A DNA stretch of 64,000 nt from RPRB01 sp035501615 (GCA_035501615.1 DATJVY010000081.1:6988-70987), one strand, 5' to 3'; positions 18,786-27,374 are shown, numbered from the stretch's first letter. The notes: generated by a model not told the origin, from the sequence alone. Program-made: numbers and translations.

Positions 18786-19892
18786 GTGGCTGATCTCCGT
18801 CAGGCCTGCGCGCGCCTCCTGGTGGTGGGGTTCCCGGGGCACGAGGTGGACCGCGAGCTCGGTGGCCTCGTCGATGCCGGGGTGCTCGGAGCCATCCTCT
18901 TCGGGCGGAACGTGGGGCCGGCGGCGGAGACGGCGCGGCTCGTGCGGGACCTCAAGCAGCGCGCGGGCAGGCCCTTCGCGGCCTCGGTGGACCAGGAGGG
19001 CGGCCGGGTCGCGCGGCTCCGCGGTGCGCCGTACACCGCGCTGCCACCGATGCGGGCCCTCGGGCAGCGAGCAGACCCCGAGCTGGCCAGGCGCGCGGGG
19101 CGACTGCTCGCCTTCGAGCTGCGGGCCACGGGCTTCGACTGGGACTTCGCCCCGGTGCTGGACGTGGACAGCAACCCCGCCAACCCGGTCATCGGGGACC
19201 GGAGCTTCGGTCCCGGGGCCGAGGCCGTGGCGCGGCTGGGGGTGGCGCTCGCCGAGGGGCTGGAGCAGGGCGGCGTGGCCTCGTGCGGAAAGCACTTCCC
19301 GGGACACGGCGACACCTCGCAGGACAGCCACCTGACGCTGCCGGTGCTGGAGCACGGTCTTCGACGCCTGGAGGCGGTGGAGCTCGTGCCCTTCGTCGCC
19401 TACGCCCGGGCCGGGCTCGCATCGGTGATGACCGCGCACGTCCGCTTCCCGGCCCTCGGCGAGGACATCCCGGCGACGCTCAGCCGCGCCTCGATGACCG
19501 GCCTGCTCCGGGAGCGCGTCGGCTTCCGGGGCGTGGCGGTGAGCGACGATCTGGAGATGAAGGCCATCGCCGATCCCGCCGCGGCCGCGGTGGACGCGGT
19601 GCGGGCCGGGGTGGACGTGCTGCTCGTCTGCCATCACCCGGCGGTGCAGCACCGGGTGCTCGACGCGCTGGTCGAAGCCGCCCGGCGTGGCCACCTGCCG
19701 GAGGCGCGTCTCCGCGAGGCGCACGCGCGCATCGACGTGCTGGTCCAGCGCTTCGTGCGCCCGCCCGAGGACCGCACCGGCGAGCTGGGGTCCGCCGAGC
19801 ACCGGACCCTCGTCGAGGACCTCGCCCTCGGCACCTCCACCACCGTCGCCGGGCGCGATCCCACCGCCCGGCCGGACTCCGCGGGCGGATAG
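18786..19892 (+). CDS. nagZ: Beta-N-acetylglucosaminidase NagZ (GH3)
   Basis: A 368-residue glycoside hydrolase family 3 enzyme that removes GlcNAc from muropeptides during cell-wall recycling. Visible motifs are GAILFGRNVG, SVDQEGGRVARLRG, DFAPVLDVDSNP, KHFPGHGDTSQDSH (the His/Asp acid-base loop) and GVAVSDDLEMKAI with the nucleophile aspartate. No signal peptide is seen, as expected for a cytoplasmic enzyme. The start is the GTG at 18786; the long upstream extension is antisense to sdhC. Confidence 0.95.
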   Translation: MADLRQACARLLVVGFPGHEVDRELGGLVDAGVLGAILFGRNVGPAAETARLVRDLKQRAGRPFAASVDQEGGRVARLRGAPYTALPPMRALGQRADPELARRAGRLLAFELRATGFDWDFAPVLDVDSNPANPVIGDRSFGPGAEAVARLGVALAEGLEQGGVASCGKHFPGHGDTSQDSHLTLPVLEHGLRRLEAVELVPFVAYARAGLASVMTAHVRFPALGEDIPATLSRASMTGLLRERVGFRGVAVSDDLEMKAIADPAAAAVDAVRAGVDVLLVCHHPAVQHRVLDALVEAARRGHLPEARLREAHARIDVLVQRFVRPPEDRTGELGSAEHRTLVEDLALGTSTTVAGRDPTARPDSAGG

Positions 19893-19935
19893 GCCCTTCG
19901 GGACCGCCCCCGGGGAGGGCCCCCCGGTCGAACCC

Positions 19936-20655
19936 GTGGTAGAGCGGCCACGGAGAAGGCACCTGACCACCGTCACCGCCTGGTTTCTCGGACTGCTCCT
20001 GGGCATGCGACACGCCCTGGAGCCGGACCACCTGGCCGCGGTCTCCACCCTGGTGACGGAGGAGGACGACCCCCGGTCGGGGCTCTTCCTCGGCGCCTGG
20101 TGGGGGCTGGGGCACACGCTCGCGCTGCTCGCGATGGGGGCGGTGCTCGCCCTGCTGCGAACGAACCTGTCGGAGCGGCTCACCGCCGCGTTCGAGCTCG
20201 CGGTCTCGCTGATGCTCCTCCTCCTCGGGGTCCGGGCGCTCGTCCGAGCGCGGGCGGAGATGACGCGCGGAGAGCCGCAGCGCCACGAGCACCATGGCCG
20301 GCTCCACGTGCACCCCGGGCAGATTGCCCATGTCCACCTCGGACGCCGGGCCTTCGCCGTGCGGCCGCTGGTGGTCGGCGTCATCCACGGGCTCGCCGGG
20401 AGCGGGGCGCTCACCGCGCTGGTCCTCGCCGGCTTCGACTCCAACGCGCAGCGGCTGGCCTACACGCTCGTCTTCGGCGGGGGCTCCGTGCTGGGCATGG
20501 CCCTCCTCTCCGGACTCGCCGGCTGGCCCCTGGCCCGGCTGCTCCGGACCCCGCGGGCCCGGGGCTGGACCAGCGCCGTCGCCGGGACCCTGAGCGTCGT
20601 CATGGGGCTGCTCTGGGGCTGGCCGCTGGTGCCGAAGCTGCTCGGCGCAGGCTAG
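19936..20655 (+). CDS. Nickel/cobalt-type transporter or UreH-like membrane protein with His-rich loop
   Basis: A protein of about 239 residues with six hydrophobic segments. The first helix has GMRHALEPDHLAAVSTLV, resembling the H-x4-D-H signature of NiCoT permeases, and the second has GLGHTLALL. A cytoplasmic loop near residue 117 holds seven histidines within 19 residues (HEHHGRLHVHPGQIAHVH). This fits uptake or efflux of Ni or Co, though UreH/HupE-like relatives also match. The GTG at 19936 is tentative; a CTG at 19962 preceded by GGAGAAGG is an alternative. The gene overlaps the convergent response regulator by four bases. Confidence 0.78.
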   Translation: MVERPRRRHLTTVTAWFLGLLLGMRHALEPDHLAAVSTLVTEEDDPRSGLFLGAWWGLGHTLALLAMGAVLALLRTNLSERLTAAFELAVSLMLLLLGVRALVRARAEMTRGEPQRHEHHGRLHVHPGQIAHVHLGRRAFAVRPLVVGVIHGLAGSGALTALVLAGFDSNAQRLAYTLVFGGGSVLGMALLSGLAGWPLARLLRTPRARGWTSAVAGTLSVVMGLLWGWPLVPKLLGAG

Positions 20656-21959
20656 TCGGGCTTCTCCAGCGCCTGCACGGCGAGGAGCGAGGCCAGCGTC
20701 AGCTGCACCACCGGCTCGGGGCGGCGGGCGAAGGCGATGAGCTCGGCCACGGTGCGCGTGCCGTCGGCGTGGGCGAGCAGGTCGGACTCCCAGCGCTCGA
20801 GCTCGATGTCGCTCTGGGGATAGACCGGCTGCCGGGAGGGGACCAGCCGGTCCTCCAGGGCGAGGATGCGCTTCACCCGCTCCGACTTGTAGAGCTTCTT
20901 CACCCCGCGGACGATGAGGTTCGCGGGATTGACGTCGAGCTTGAGCGTCTCGCCTCGCGCCTTCCCGCCGAAGGACATCACGTACGTCCCTTCCTCCCAG
21001 GCGAAGAGCGAGTAGATGATCGACTTGACCTGCTGGCCCACGTAGTAGAGGCGCTCGGTGTCACGGAGCAGGCCGCGCTCGACCAGGATGTCGCCGGTAC
21101 GGCGCTTGGTCTGCTGGGCGAGCAGCGCGACGTCTGCCAGCTGCTCGGGGCGAATCTTCCCGGTACGCACCAGGAACTGCCCCAGCCGGTCGGACAGGAG
21201 GTTGGAGAGGGCGAAGACCGGCATCCCGTCCTCGAAGTACACGACCTTCTTCACCTGGCCGCGCTGCACGCCCAGCTCGCCGGTCTCGCGGATCTGGAAG
21301 AAGGCGGTGATCAGCGACGGGAGGTTGTCCTTCAGCTCGCCCCGGCGGAGGGCCTTCGTGGGCGGCGGGGGCCGGGGATGCCCGGCCGGACGCGTGCGCA
21401 CCAGCGTGTCCGGGTGGCGCTGCATCGGCTTGGCGCGGAGGTCCGCGCCATGGAGCTCCTCGCTGACGTCGTCGCCACCGGTGACCTTGATCTTGCCGGT
21501 CAGCTCCATCGTGTCCGGCTGATCGTCCTCCTCGATGTCGATGTCCAGCTCGACCTCGAACTCCTCGGTGCCTCCGGTGGAGGAGGGCGAGGCAGGAACC
21601 ACCCGGGCCACCGCGTCGAGCAGCTTGCGAGCCTCGAAGGGCTTCTCGAACCAGGCCACTGCCCCGTGCTTGGCCTTGGCGTCCGCCCCGTGCTTGCCGC
21701 CCTTGAAGACGCCGGTGATGAAGATGATGGGGAGCTGGGCGAAATCCTTCCGGAGCTGGTCCGCGAGGGCGTAGCCCATGATGTCGGGTAGCAGGACGTC
21801 GAGCACCGCCAGCGCCGGCGCGTTCGCCCGCGCGACGTCCAGGGCCTGCTTTCCCTTCGAGGCGGAGACGACGTCGTACCCGGCATCCTCGAACAGGTGC
21901 GTCAGCAGCGAAAGCAGCTCGAGATTGTCGTCAACCACCAGGAGGCGCGGACGCGGCAT
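20652..21959 (-). CDS. Response regulator with PATAN (DUF4388) effector domain
   Basis: A 435-residue protein. The receiver domain (residues 1-120) has acidic pair D10-D11, phosphoacceptor D54 in LAVLDVLLPD, and a conserved lysine in FEKPF. An acidic linker (about 128-150) leads to a DUF4388/PATAN domain from about residue 210 (ELKDNLPSLITAFFQIRETGEL and KKVVYFEDGMPVFALSNLL). Helical segments continue to the C-terminus. PATAN proteins in myxobacteria and cyanobacteria take part in protein-protein signalling, including motility, and no DNA-binding domain is seen. The start is the only good ATG (21959). Confidence 0.9.
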   Translation of the reverse strand: MPRPRLLVVDDNLELLSLLTHLFEDAGYDVVSASKGKQALDVARANAPALAVLDVLLPDIMGYALADQLRKDFAQLPIIFITGVFKGGKHGADAKAKHGAVAWFEKPFEARKLLDAVARVVPASPSSTGGTEEFEVELDIDIEEDDQPDTMELTGKIKVTGGDDVSEELHGADLRAKPMQRHPDTLVRTRPAGHPRPPPPTKALRRGELKDNLPSLITAFFQIRETGELGVQRGQVKKVVYFEDGMPVFALSNLLSDRLGQFLVRTGKIRPEQLADVALLAQQTKRRTGDILVERGLLRDTERLYYVGQQVKSIIYSLFAWEEGTYVMSFGGKARGETLKLDVNPANLIVRGVKKLYKSERVKRILALEDRLVPSRQPVYPQSDIELERWESDLLAHADGTRTVAELIAFARRPEPVVQLTLASLLAVQALEKPD

Positions 21960-22150
21960 TCGTGACGACGTTAACAAATCCCTGCGTAGGCGAGGCGCAC
22001 ACCCGCTCTGACACATCGTCGTTGCCGGCGGTGCTTCCAACGGCAACGTCACCCGCGCCGCACCGAACACCACAGTCGCCATCCGGTGCGCAGGACGGCG
22101 CGCTCCCTGCTTGACCTCCGTGACGCCGGGACCGACGCTGGCCACCACGA

Positions 22151-22498
22151 ATGAGGCGAGTCGGGGCGGCGGGCTTGCTGGCGATGTGGACGGCGTGCGC
22201 ACCCGCCGGCCACGGAAACCGCCCGCCCGCACCGGAACCCGCTCCCTCGCCGGGGATGATCACCGCCCTCGGCTTCGACCAGGCGGTCCAGATGGGGAGC
22301 GACTACGTGAGGAAGTCCGCCGGCATCGGGGAAGCCACGCTCCTGTCGAGCCAGGAGCTCCCGGGCGGGATCGTCCTCCTCACCTTCGACCTCGGACCCG
22401 GGAAGTTTCCGGTGCGGGTGACCGTCGACCGGGGCACCGGCCAGGTGACCGGGATGGAGACCATGAGCGTCCCGGGCGTCACCCAGCCGAAGCAGTGA
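22151..22498 (+). CDS. Small lipoprotein of unknown function, copy A
   Basis: A 115-residue protein with a lipoprotein signal peptide (LLAMWTACAP; lipidated cysteine near residue 16) and a Pro-rich linker. The small domain contains FDQAVQMGSDYVR, ELPGGIVLLTFDLGPG and PVRVTVDRGTGQV. It is paralogous to the next gene: both share MGSDYV/AGSDYV, S-Q-x-LPGG, LTFDLGPG and a V-D-x-x-x-G-x-V segment. I do not recognise the family. A TTGACC box lies 40 nt upstream. Confidence 0.72.
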   Translation: MRRVGAAGLLAMWTACAPAGHGNRPPAPEPAPSPGMITALGFDQAVQMGSDYVRKSAGIGEATLLSSQELPGGIVLLTFDLGPGKFPVRVTVDRGTGQVTGMETMSVPGVTQPKQ

Positions 22499-22571
22499 TG
22501 TCTCGCCCGGGTGACTCGCCTGGCCTCGCCGCTTGACGCCACGGCGAACGCGGCCACAGTCTCCCCCCGGG

Positions 22572-22940
22572 ATGCCCCTGCGCACACACGCCCTGCTGCT
22601 GATGTGCGCGGGGTGCGCGGCGGCGGGGCGAAGCGACCGCCCTCCGGCACCCGGGCCCGCGCCGTCTCCCGGAGCCATCTCCGCCCTCGGGCCCGAGGGG
22701 GCGCTCAGGGCCGGGAGCGACTACGTCGTCGCCAGCACCGGGGTGAGCGAGGCGAAGGTGAACAGCAGCCAGACGCTCCCCGGCGGCATGCTCGAGCTCA
22801 CCTTCGACCTGGGGCCCGGCGTGCCCGAGCCGATGCGCGTCGTCGTCGATCCCGAGCTGGGGAAGGTGCAGACCCCCGGACCGGTGCCCGAGGTTCCCAG
22901 CGTGACCGGCAAGCCCAATCCACCGCGCACGTTGCAGTAG
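22572..22940 (+). CDS. Small lipoprotein of unknown function, copy B
   Basis: A 122-residue paralogue of the gene just upstream. It has a signal peptide with lipobox LLMCAGC, a Pro-rich linker, then GALRAGSDYVVASTGVSEA, QTLPGGMLELTFDLGPG and MRVVVDPELGKV. The start at 22572 is chosen because it begins the signal peptide. A TTGACG box lies about 40 nt upstream, again as in copy A, so each copy may have its own promoter. Function is unknown; the pair probably sits on the periplasmic side of a membrane. Confidence 0.72.
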   Translation: MPLRTHALLLMCAGCAAAGRSDRPPAPGPAPSPGAISALGPEGALRAGSDYVVASTGVSEAKVNSSQTLPGGMLELTFDLGPGVPEPMRVVVDPELGKVQTPGPVPEVPSVTGKPNPPRTLQ

Positions 22941-22969
22941 TTGCGCCGTCCCGGCGGCTCCGGTACGTG
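22941..22969 (+). promoter_or_regulatory. Possible proS promoter
   Basis: TTGCGC (22941-22946), a 17-nt spacer and TACGTG (22964-22969) resemble a sigma70-type promoter. The -10 starts TACG, as in the hsp20 and hrcA candidates. It begins immediately after the lipoprotein stop. Confidence 0.35.
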
Positions 22970-22989
22970 ACCCCTTTCCAGCAAGGGGT
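22970..22989 (+). promoter_or_regulatory. Hairpin in the proS leader
   Basis: A perfect 7-bp inverted repeat (ACCCCTT / AAGGGGT, loop TCCAGC) ends 11 nt before the proS ATG. It overlaps the predicted transcription start, so it could be an operator, a 5' stabilising stem, or a leftover terminator of the lipoprotein gene. Confidence 0.4.
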
Positions 22990-23000
22990 GAACGGAAGTC

Positions 23001-24428
23001 ATGGCCGAGAAGCTGACCCCTCGGGAGAAGAACTTCTCCGAGTGGTACGTGGACGTGGTCCTCAAGTCGAAGCTCGCCGACTACTCCGACGTCAAGGGCT
23101 GCATGGTCATCCGCCCCAACGGCTACGCGCTGTGGGAGAACATGCAGCGCGCGCTGGACGGGATGTTCAAGGCGACCGGCCACCGCAACGCCTACTTTCC
23201 CCTGCTGATCCCGGAGAGCTTCCTCCGCAAGGAGGCCGAGCACGTGGAGGGCTTCGCCCCGCAGCTGGCGGTGGTGACCCACGCCGGAGGGAAGAAGCTG
23301 GAGGAGGCCTACGTCATCCGCCCCACCTCCGAGACGATCATCAACTCGATGTTCGCCCGCTGGATCCAGAGCTACCGGGATCTCCCGATGCTCCTCAACC
23401 AGTGGTGCAACGTCATGCGCTGGGAGATGCGAACCCGGCTCTTCCTGCGGACCACCGAGTTCCTCTGGCAGGAGGGGCACACCTGCCACGAGACCGAGCC
23501 CGAGGCCGAGGAGGAGACGCTCCGGATGCTCGAGGTGTACCGGACCTTCGCCGAGGAGTGGATGGCGATGCCGGTGCTGGCCGGCCTGAAGTCCGACAGC
23601 GAGAAGTTCGCCGGCGCGCTCCGCACCTACAGCATCGAGGCGATGATGCAGGACCGGAAGGCGCTCCAGGCGGGGACCAGCCACAACCTCGGCCAGAACT
23701 TCGCCCGCGCGTTCGGGACGCAGTTCCAGGGCCGCGACGGACAGCAGCACTTCGTGTGGCAGACCTCCTGGGGTGTCTCCACCCGGCTGATCGGTGGCCT
23801 GGTGATGTCCCACTCCGACGACGCGGGCCTGGTCATTCCTCCCAAGCTCGCCCCGGTCCACGTGGTCATCGTGGTGATCGGCAAGGGCGAGGAACGGGGT
23901 CCGGTGACGGCGAAGGCCCAGGCCGTGGCCGAGGACCTCCGCCGGGCCGGGCTCTCGGTCACGGTCGACGACGACGAGAGCAAGGGCCCGGGCTTCAAGT
24001 ACTTCGAGTACGAGCTGGCCGGGGTGTGCCTGCGGATGGAGCTGGGCCCCAAGGACCTGGCCAAGGACGCCTGCGTGCTCGTCCGCCGCGACGACCGCAC
24101 CAAGGAGGTCGTGCCCCTCGCCCAGGTGGTGCAGGTGGCCCGGGGCAAGCTCGACGCCATGCAGAAGTCGTTGTTCGAGAAGGCCCGCGCGTTCCGCGAT
24201 GCGAACACCTTCCCGGTGGGCTCGCTCGAGGAGATGAGGAAGCGCGCCGACGACGGGTTCCTGGTGGCGCAGTGGTGCCTCTCCCCTGCCTGCGAGGCGC
24301 GGGTCAAGGAGGAAACCGGAGGGGTCACCTCCCGGAACCGCCCGTTCGACCTGAAGCAGGAGCCGGGGAGCTGCGTGGTGTGCGGCAACCCGAGCCCCGG
24401 CGCGTGGGTGTGGGGCAAGGCGTACTGA
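23001..24428 (+). CDS. proS: Prolyl-tRNA synthetase, archaeal/eukaryal type
   Basis: A 475-residue class II aminoacyl-tRNA synthetase that charges tRNA-Pro. It starts LTPREKNFSEWYVDVV and has GCMVIRPNGYALWENMQ, YVIRPTSETIINSMF, and FLWQEGHTCH, then the anticodon-binding domain. The C-terminal domain carries cysteines (CLSPACEARV, SCVVCGNP) and ends WGKAY. This is the shorter archaeal/eukaryal form without the inserted editing domain of the E. coli form. The ATG at 23001 is well placed after the leader hairpin. Confidence 0.97.
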   Translation: MAEKLTPREKNFSEWYVDVVLKSKLADYSDVKGCMVIRPNGYALWENMQRALDGMFKATGHRNAYFPLLIPESFLRKEAEHVEGFAPQLAVVTHAGGKKLEEAYVIRPTSETIINSMFARWIQSYRDLPMLLNQWCNVMRWEMRTRLFLRTTEFLWQEGHTCHETEPEAEEETLRMLEVYRTFAEEWMAMPVLAGLKSDSEKFAGALRTYSIEAMMQDRKALQAGTSHNLGQNFARAFGTQFQGRDGQQHFVWQTSWGVSTRLIGGLVMSHSDDAGLVIPPKLAPVHVVIVVIGKGEERGPVTAKAQAVAEDLRRAGLSVTVDDDESKGPGFKYFEYELAGVCLRMELGPKDLAKDACVLVRRDDRTKEVVPLAQVVQVARGKLDAMQKSLFEKARAFRDANTFPVGSLEEMRKRADDGFLVAQWCLSPACEARVKEETGGVTSRNRPFDLKQEPGSCVVCGNPSPGAWVWGKAY

Positions 24429-24506
24429 TCGCCATTCGCGGACCGGGGCGCCCGGGCAGCGGCTGGGCGGGGTAGGTTTCGCCGGCCCGCACCCCAGGGA
24501 GGCTCC

Positions 24507-26528
24507 GTGCTCCGCCCGCTGCTCACCATCGCCCTCGTCGTCTCGGCGCTCGCCCGGGGCGCCACCGTCGAGCGGTACGCGCTCGTGACCGCCACCGGAA
24601 GGACCGGCGCCCTGGCCATCACCACCGAGGGGCGAGCGGTGGAGGTGGACTGGCGCGTGGACGACAACGGCCGCGGGGCCAAGATTCATGAGCGGATCGT
24701 GCTCGGGGCGAACGGACTGCCGGTGTCCCGCGCGATCGAGGGCACCTCGACCTTCGGCGCCCCGGTGAAGGAGTCCTTCACCGTCGACGGCGGTCGGGCC
24801 CGGTGGACCAGCATCGACGACAGCGGCGAGGCCCCGGCGGGCAACGCGCTCTACATCGACAACCGCGGAAGCCCCTGGAGCTTCCCGCACTTCGTCCAGG
24901 TCCTCCTGAAGAGCAAGGGCCTGACCCGCGCCGCCCTTCCCTCGGGGACGCTGCGCCTGCAGAAGCTCCGCGAGGTCACCGTCGGCCCGTCGAAGGAGCG
25001 GCTCCAGGCGTATGCCCTCTGGGGGACCGGGATCGGCAGTCCTCCGCTTCTCCTGGTCCGCGGATCGACGCTGGTGGCCCTGGTGAGCCCGTACTCGGCG
25101 CTGACCCGCGAGGAGCATGCCGGCCGCTTCGCCGAGCTGTCGGCCATCGCCCGGGAGCTGAACGCGACGCTCCTGCAGGACCTCTCCCGGCGCCTCACCC
25201 ATCGGCCGGACGGTCCGGTCTGGATCACCCACGCCCGCCTGTTCGACCCGGTGTCGGGCACCGCCACCGCCGGACAGAACGTGGTGCTCTACCGGGATCG
25301 GATCGTCGGGCTGCGCGCGGACTCACCTCCCGCCGGAGCGACGGTGATCGACGCGCAGGGGGGCACGCTCCTCCCCGGGCTGATCGACTCGCATGCGCAC
25401 ACCAGCGACTGGGATGGCCTCCTGGACATCGCCTCGGGAGTGACCCAGGTGCGCGATCCGGGAAACGACAACACCTCGCTCCTCGCGCTGATGCCGCGCT
25501 TCGACTCGGGCGAGCTGATCGGCCCGCACGTCTTCCCCAGCGGATTCCTCGAGGGGAAGTCTCCCTTCTCAGCCTCGGGAGGCTTCACGGTGCAGACGGT
25601 CGAGGAGGCCGTGGACCGGGTGCGCTGGTACGCCGACCACGGATTCTGGGGAATCAAGATCTACAACTCGATGCCTCCGGCGTTCGTGAAGCCCATGGCC
25701 GAGGAGGCCCACCGCCTCGGGCTCCACGTCTCGGGTCACGTCCCGGCGTTCATGACCTCCGAGCAGGCCATCCGGGACGGCTACGACGAGATCAACCACA
25801 TCAACCAGCTGGTTCTGATGTTCGTGCTCCGGCAGGGTGAGGACCCACGGACCCCGGTCCGCTTCACGGTGATCGGCGAGCGACTGGCGGACCTGGATCT
25901 CCAGGGAGCCGACTTCCGCCGCCTGGTCAATCTCATGAAGGAGCGGCGAACGACGCTCGAGCCGACGATGGCCACCTTCGCGCCGCTCTTCGTCGGCCGG
26001 CCCGGCAAGGGCTCTCCCACCGATGCTCCGTGGATCGATCACGTTCCCGTGGCGGTGCAGCGCGACCGGAGGACGCTGGTCCTGGACGTGAAGCCCGAGC
26101 AGTACGCCCGCTACGACGCGAGCTGGAAGAAGCTCGAGCAGATCCTGCTGACGCTGCACCGCGAGGGCATCCCCCTCGTCCCGGGCACCGACGAGGTCGC
26201 CGGCCTGGTGCTCCACGGCGAGCTCGAGTCGTGGGTGACGGCGGGCCTCGCTCCGGTCGACGCGCTCCGGGCGGCGACGCTCGGCGGCGCACGCTTCCTC
26301 GGGCGCGAGGCGGACATGGGGACCATCGCCGTGGGGAAGCGGGCCAGCCTCTACCTGGTGGAGGGCGACCCGCTGACCGACATCCATGCCATCCGGAGGG
26401 GCCGGCTGACGGTGAAGGACGGGGCGCTGTTCTACCCGGACGAGATTCACGCCGCGCTGGAGATCACCCCCTTCGCCCGGCACGTCGCCGTCCAGGCCGC
26501 CGGCGTGGCGCCGCCCGCGAACCGCTGA
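24507..26528 (+). CDS. Exported amidohydrolase family protein
   Basis: A 673-residue protein with a signal peptide (LLTIALVVSALARGA), an N-terminal domain of about 220 residues of unknown fold, and an amidohydrolase domain of the imidazolonepropionase-like group. Visible metal-site motifs are LLPGLIDSHAHTSDW, HVSGHVPAF, the GYDEINHINQ segment and VPGTDEV. The C-terminal beta sandwich continues with GRLTVKDGALFY. The GTG start has a GGGAGG ribosome site nearby. It probably hydrolyses a C-N bond in a small molecule or dipeptide in the periplasm; the substrate is unknown. Confidence 0.9.
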   Translation: MLRPLLTIALVVSALARGATVERYALVTATGRTGALAITTEGRAVEVDWRVDDNGRGAKIHERIVLGANGLPVSRAIEGTSTFGAPVKESFTVDGGRARWTSIDDSGEAPAGNALYIDNRGSPWSFPHFVQVLLKSKGLTRAALPSGTLRLQKLREVTVGPSKERLQAYALWGTGIGSPPLLLVRGSTLVALVSPYSALTREEHAGRFAELSAIARELNATLLQDLSRRLTHRPDGPVWITHARLFDPVSGTATAGQNVVLYRDRIVGLRADSPPAGATVIDAQGGTLLPGLIDSHAHTSDWDGLLDIASGVTQVRDPGNDNTSLLALMPRFDSGELIGPHVFPSGFLEGKSPFSASGGFTVQTVEEAVDRVRWYADHGFWGIKIYNSMPPAFVKPMAEEAHRLGLHVSGHVPAFMTSEQAIRDGYDEINHINQLVLMFVLRQGEDPRTPVRFTVIGERLADLDLQGADFRRLVNLMKERRTTLEPTMATFAPLFVGRPGKGSPTDAPWIDHVPVAVQRDRRTLVLDVKPEQYARYDASWKKLEQILLTLHREGIPLVPGTDEVAGLVLHGELESWVTAGLAPVDALRAATLGGARFLGREADMGTIAVGKRASLYLVEGDPLTDIHAIRRGRLTVKDGALFYPDEIHAALEITPFARHVAVQAAGVAPPANR

Positions 26529-26598
26529 GCCAGGCCGGAGTCACGCCGAGACCAATCGGATCGACCGAGGGACGGATGGATCGAGGTGGTTTCGGCGC

Positions 26599-26604
26599 TA
26601 GCAT
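26599..26604 (+). promoter_or_regulatory. Putative -10 box (TAGCAT) for leaderless thpR
   Basis: TAGCAT, nine bases, then the GTG of thpR with no ribosome site between. This is the same layout as gshB and nagZ. Confidence 0.4.
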
Positions 26605-26613
26605 CTCCGGGCG

Positions 26614-27180
26614 GTGCGCCTGTTCCTCGCCGGGGTGGTTCCGGACGCGATCAAGCAGACGCTGCACGCGCAGCTGGAGCCGGTGCGTGCCGCGACTCCG
26701 CAGGCGCGCTGGCTCCCGGCCGAGAGCCTGCACCTGACGCTGGTGTTCCTCGGCTCGGTGCCCGAGACGACGGTCCTTCCGCTCGAGGAGGCCTTCGGAG
26801 GGGTCTGCGGCCGTCACGAGGCCGTCCGCCTCGCCCTCGCCGGCGTGGAGACGTTCGGGCCCTCGCGCGCGCCCAAGGTCCTGGCCACCTCTCTCGCGGG
26901 GGAGGTCGAGTCGCTCCATGGCCTGGTCACCGACGCGCGCCGCGCCGCGGCGACGCTGGTGCCGCTCGAGCCGGAGCGGGCCTTCCGCCCTCACCTGACG
27001 GTGGCACGGGCACGAACGGCGCAAGGAGACCTCCTGCTGGGGCGGTGCCGCTCGGCGCTCCCGCGGGGTCTGCAGGGTTCCTTCGTGCTCGGCGAGATCG
27101 CCCTCGTGAAGTCCGACACCCTCGCCTCCGGAGCCGTGCACACCGAGCTGCGGCGCTGGACGCTGGCCGCCCGGGCCTAG
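26614..27180 (+). CDS. thpR: RNA 2',3'-cyclic phosphodiesterase (2'-5' RNA ligase family)
   Basis: A 188-residue 2H phosphoesterase. Both catalytic H-x-T/S motifs are visible: SLHLTLVFLG (HLTL) and FRPHLTVAR (HLTV), separated by about 87 residues. The LFLAGVVPD start is typical of ThpR/LigT. These enzymes open 2',3'-cyclic phosphates of RNA and can reversibly ligate tRNA halves in vitro. The GTG start probably lies on a leaderless mRNA. Confidence 0.93.
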   Translation: MRLFLAGVVPDAIKQTLHAQLEPVRAATPQARWLPAESLHLTLVFLGSVPETTVLPLEEAFGGVCGRHEAVRLALAGVETFGPSRAPKVLATSLAGEVESLHGLVTDARRAAATLVPLEPERAFRPHLTVARARTAQGDLLLGRCRSALPRGLQGSFVLGEIALVKSDTLASGAVHTELRRWTLAARA

Positions 27181-27281
27181 AGGCCGCCACCGGCCGGCCC
27201 GGACGAGCCAGCTGGCTTCCGTTTCGATCGCATTGAACGGGGCGAAAGTCCCCGTCACGACTTGCCGGATCGATCCTCACC

Positions 27282-27345
27282 GGCTCGCCTTGACGCTCCT
27301 GATCCCCGCCTTACGTTGCTCGTGCTCGAGCAGAAGAGGCGAGCC
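27282..27345 (+). repeat. Inverted repeat straddling the hsp20 promoter
   Basis: GGCTCGCCT (27282-27290) and its exact complement AGGCGAGCC (27337-27345) flank the predicted -35/-10 region and transcription start of hsp20. It could be two half-sites of a repressor or a DNA loop. The second arm lies in the 5' leader. It is unlike the CIRCE element. Confidence 0.5.
27290..27317 (+). promoter_or_regulatory. hsp20 promoter
   Basis: TTGACG (27290-27295), 16 nt, TACGTT (27312-27317). Transcription would begin near 27324, giving a leader of about 50 nt with an AGAGGAG ribosome site before the ATG at 27375. Confidence 0.55.
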
Positions 27346-27374
27346 TGACTTCTAGAAAGAGGAGCACTCGAATC

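Noticed and set aside
22479..25232. A 917-codon minus-strand open frame opposite proS and the lipoproteins
   Set aside because: The plus strand encodes ProS with all motifs; the minus frame shows no domain and only antisense-type composition.
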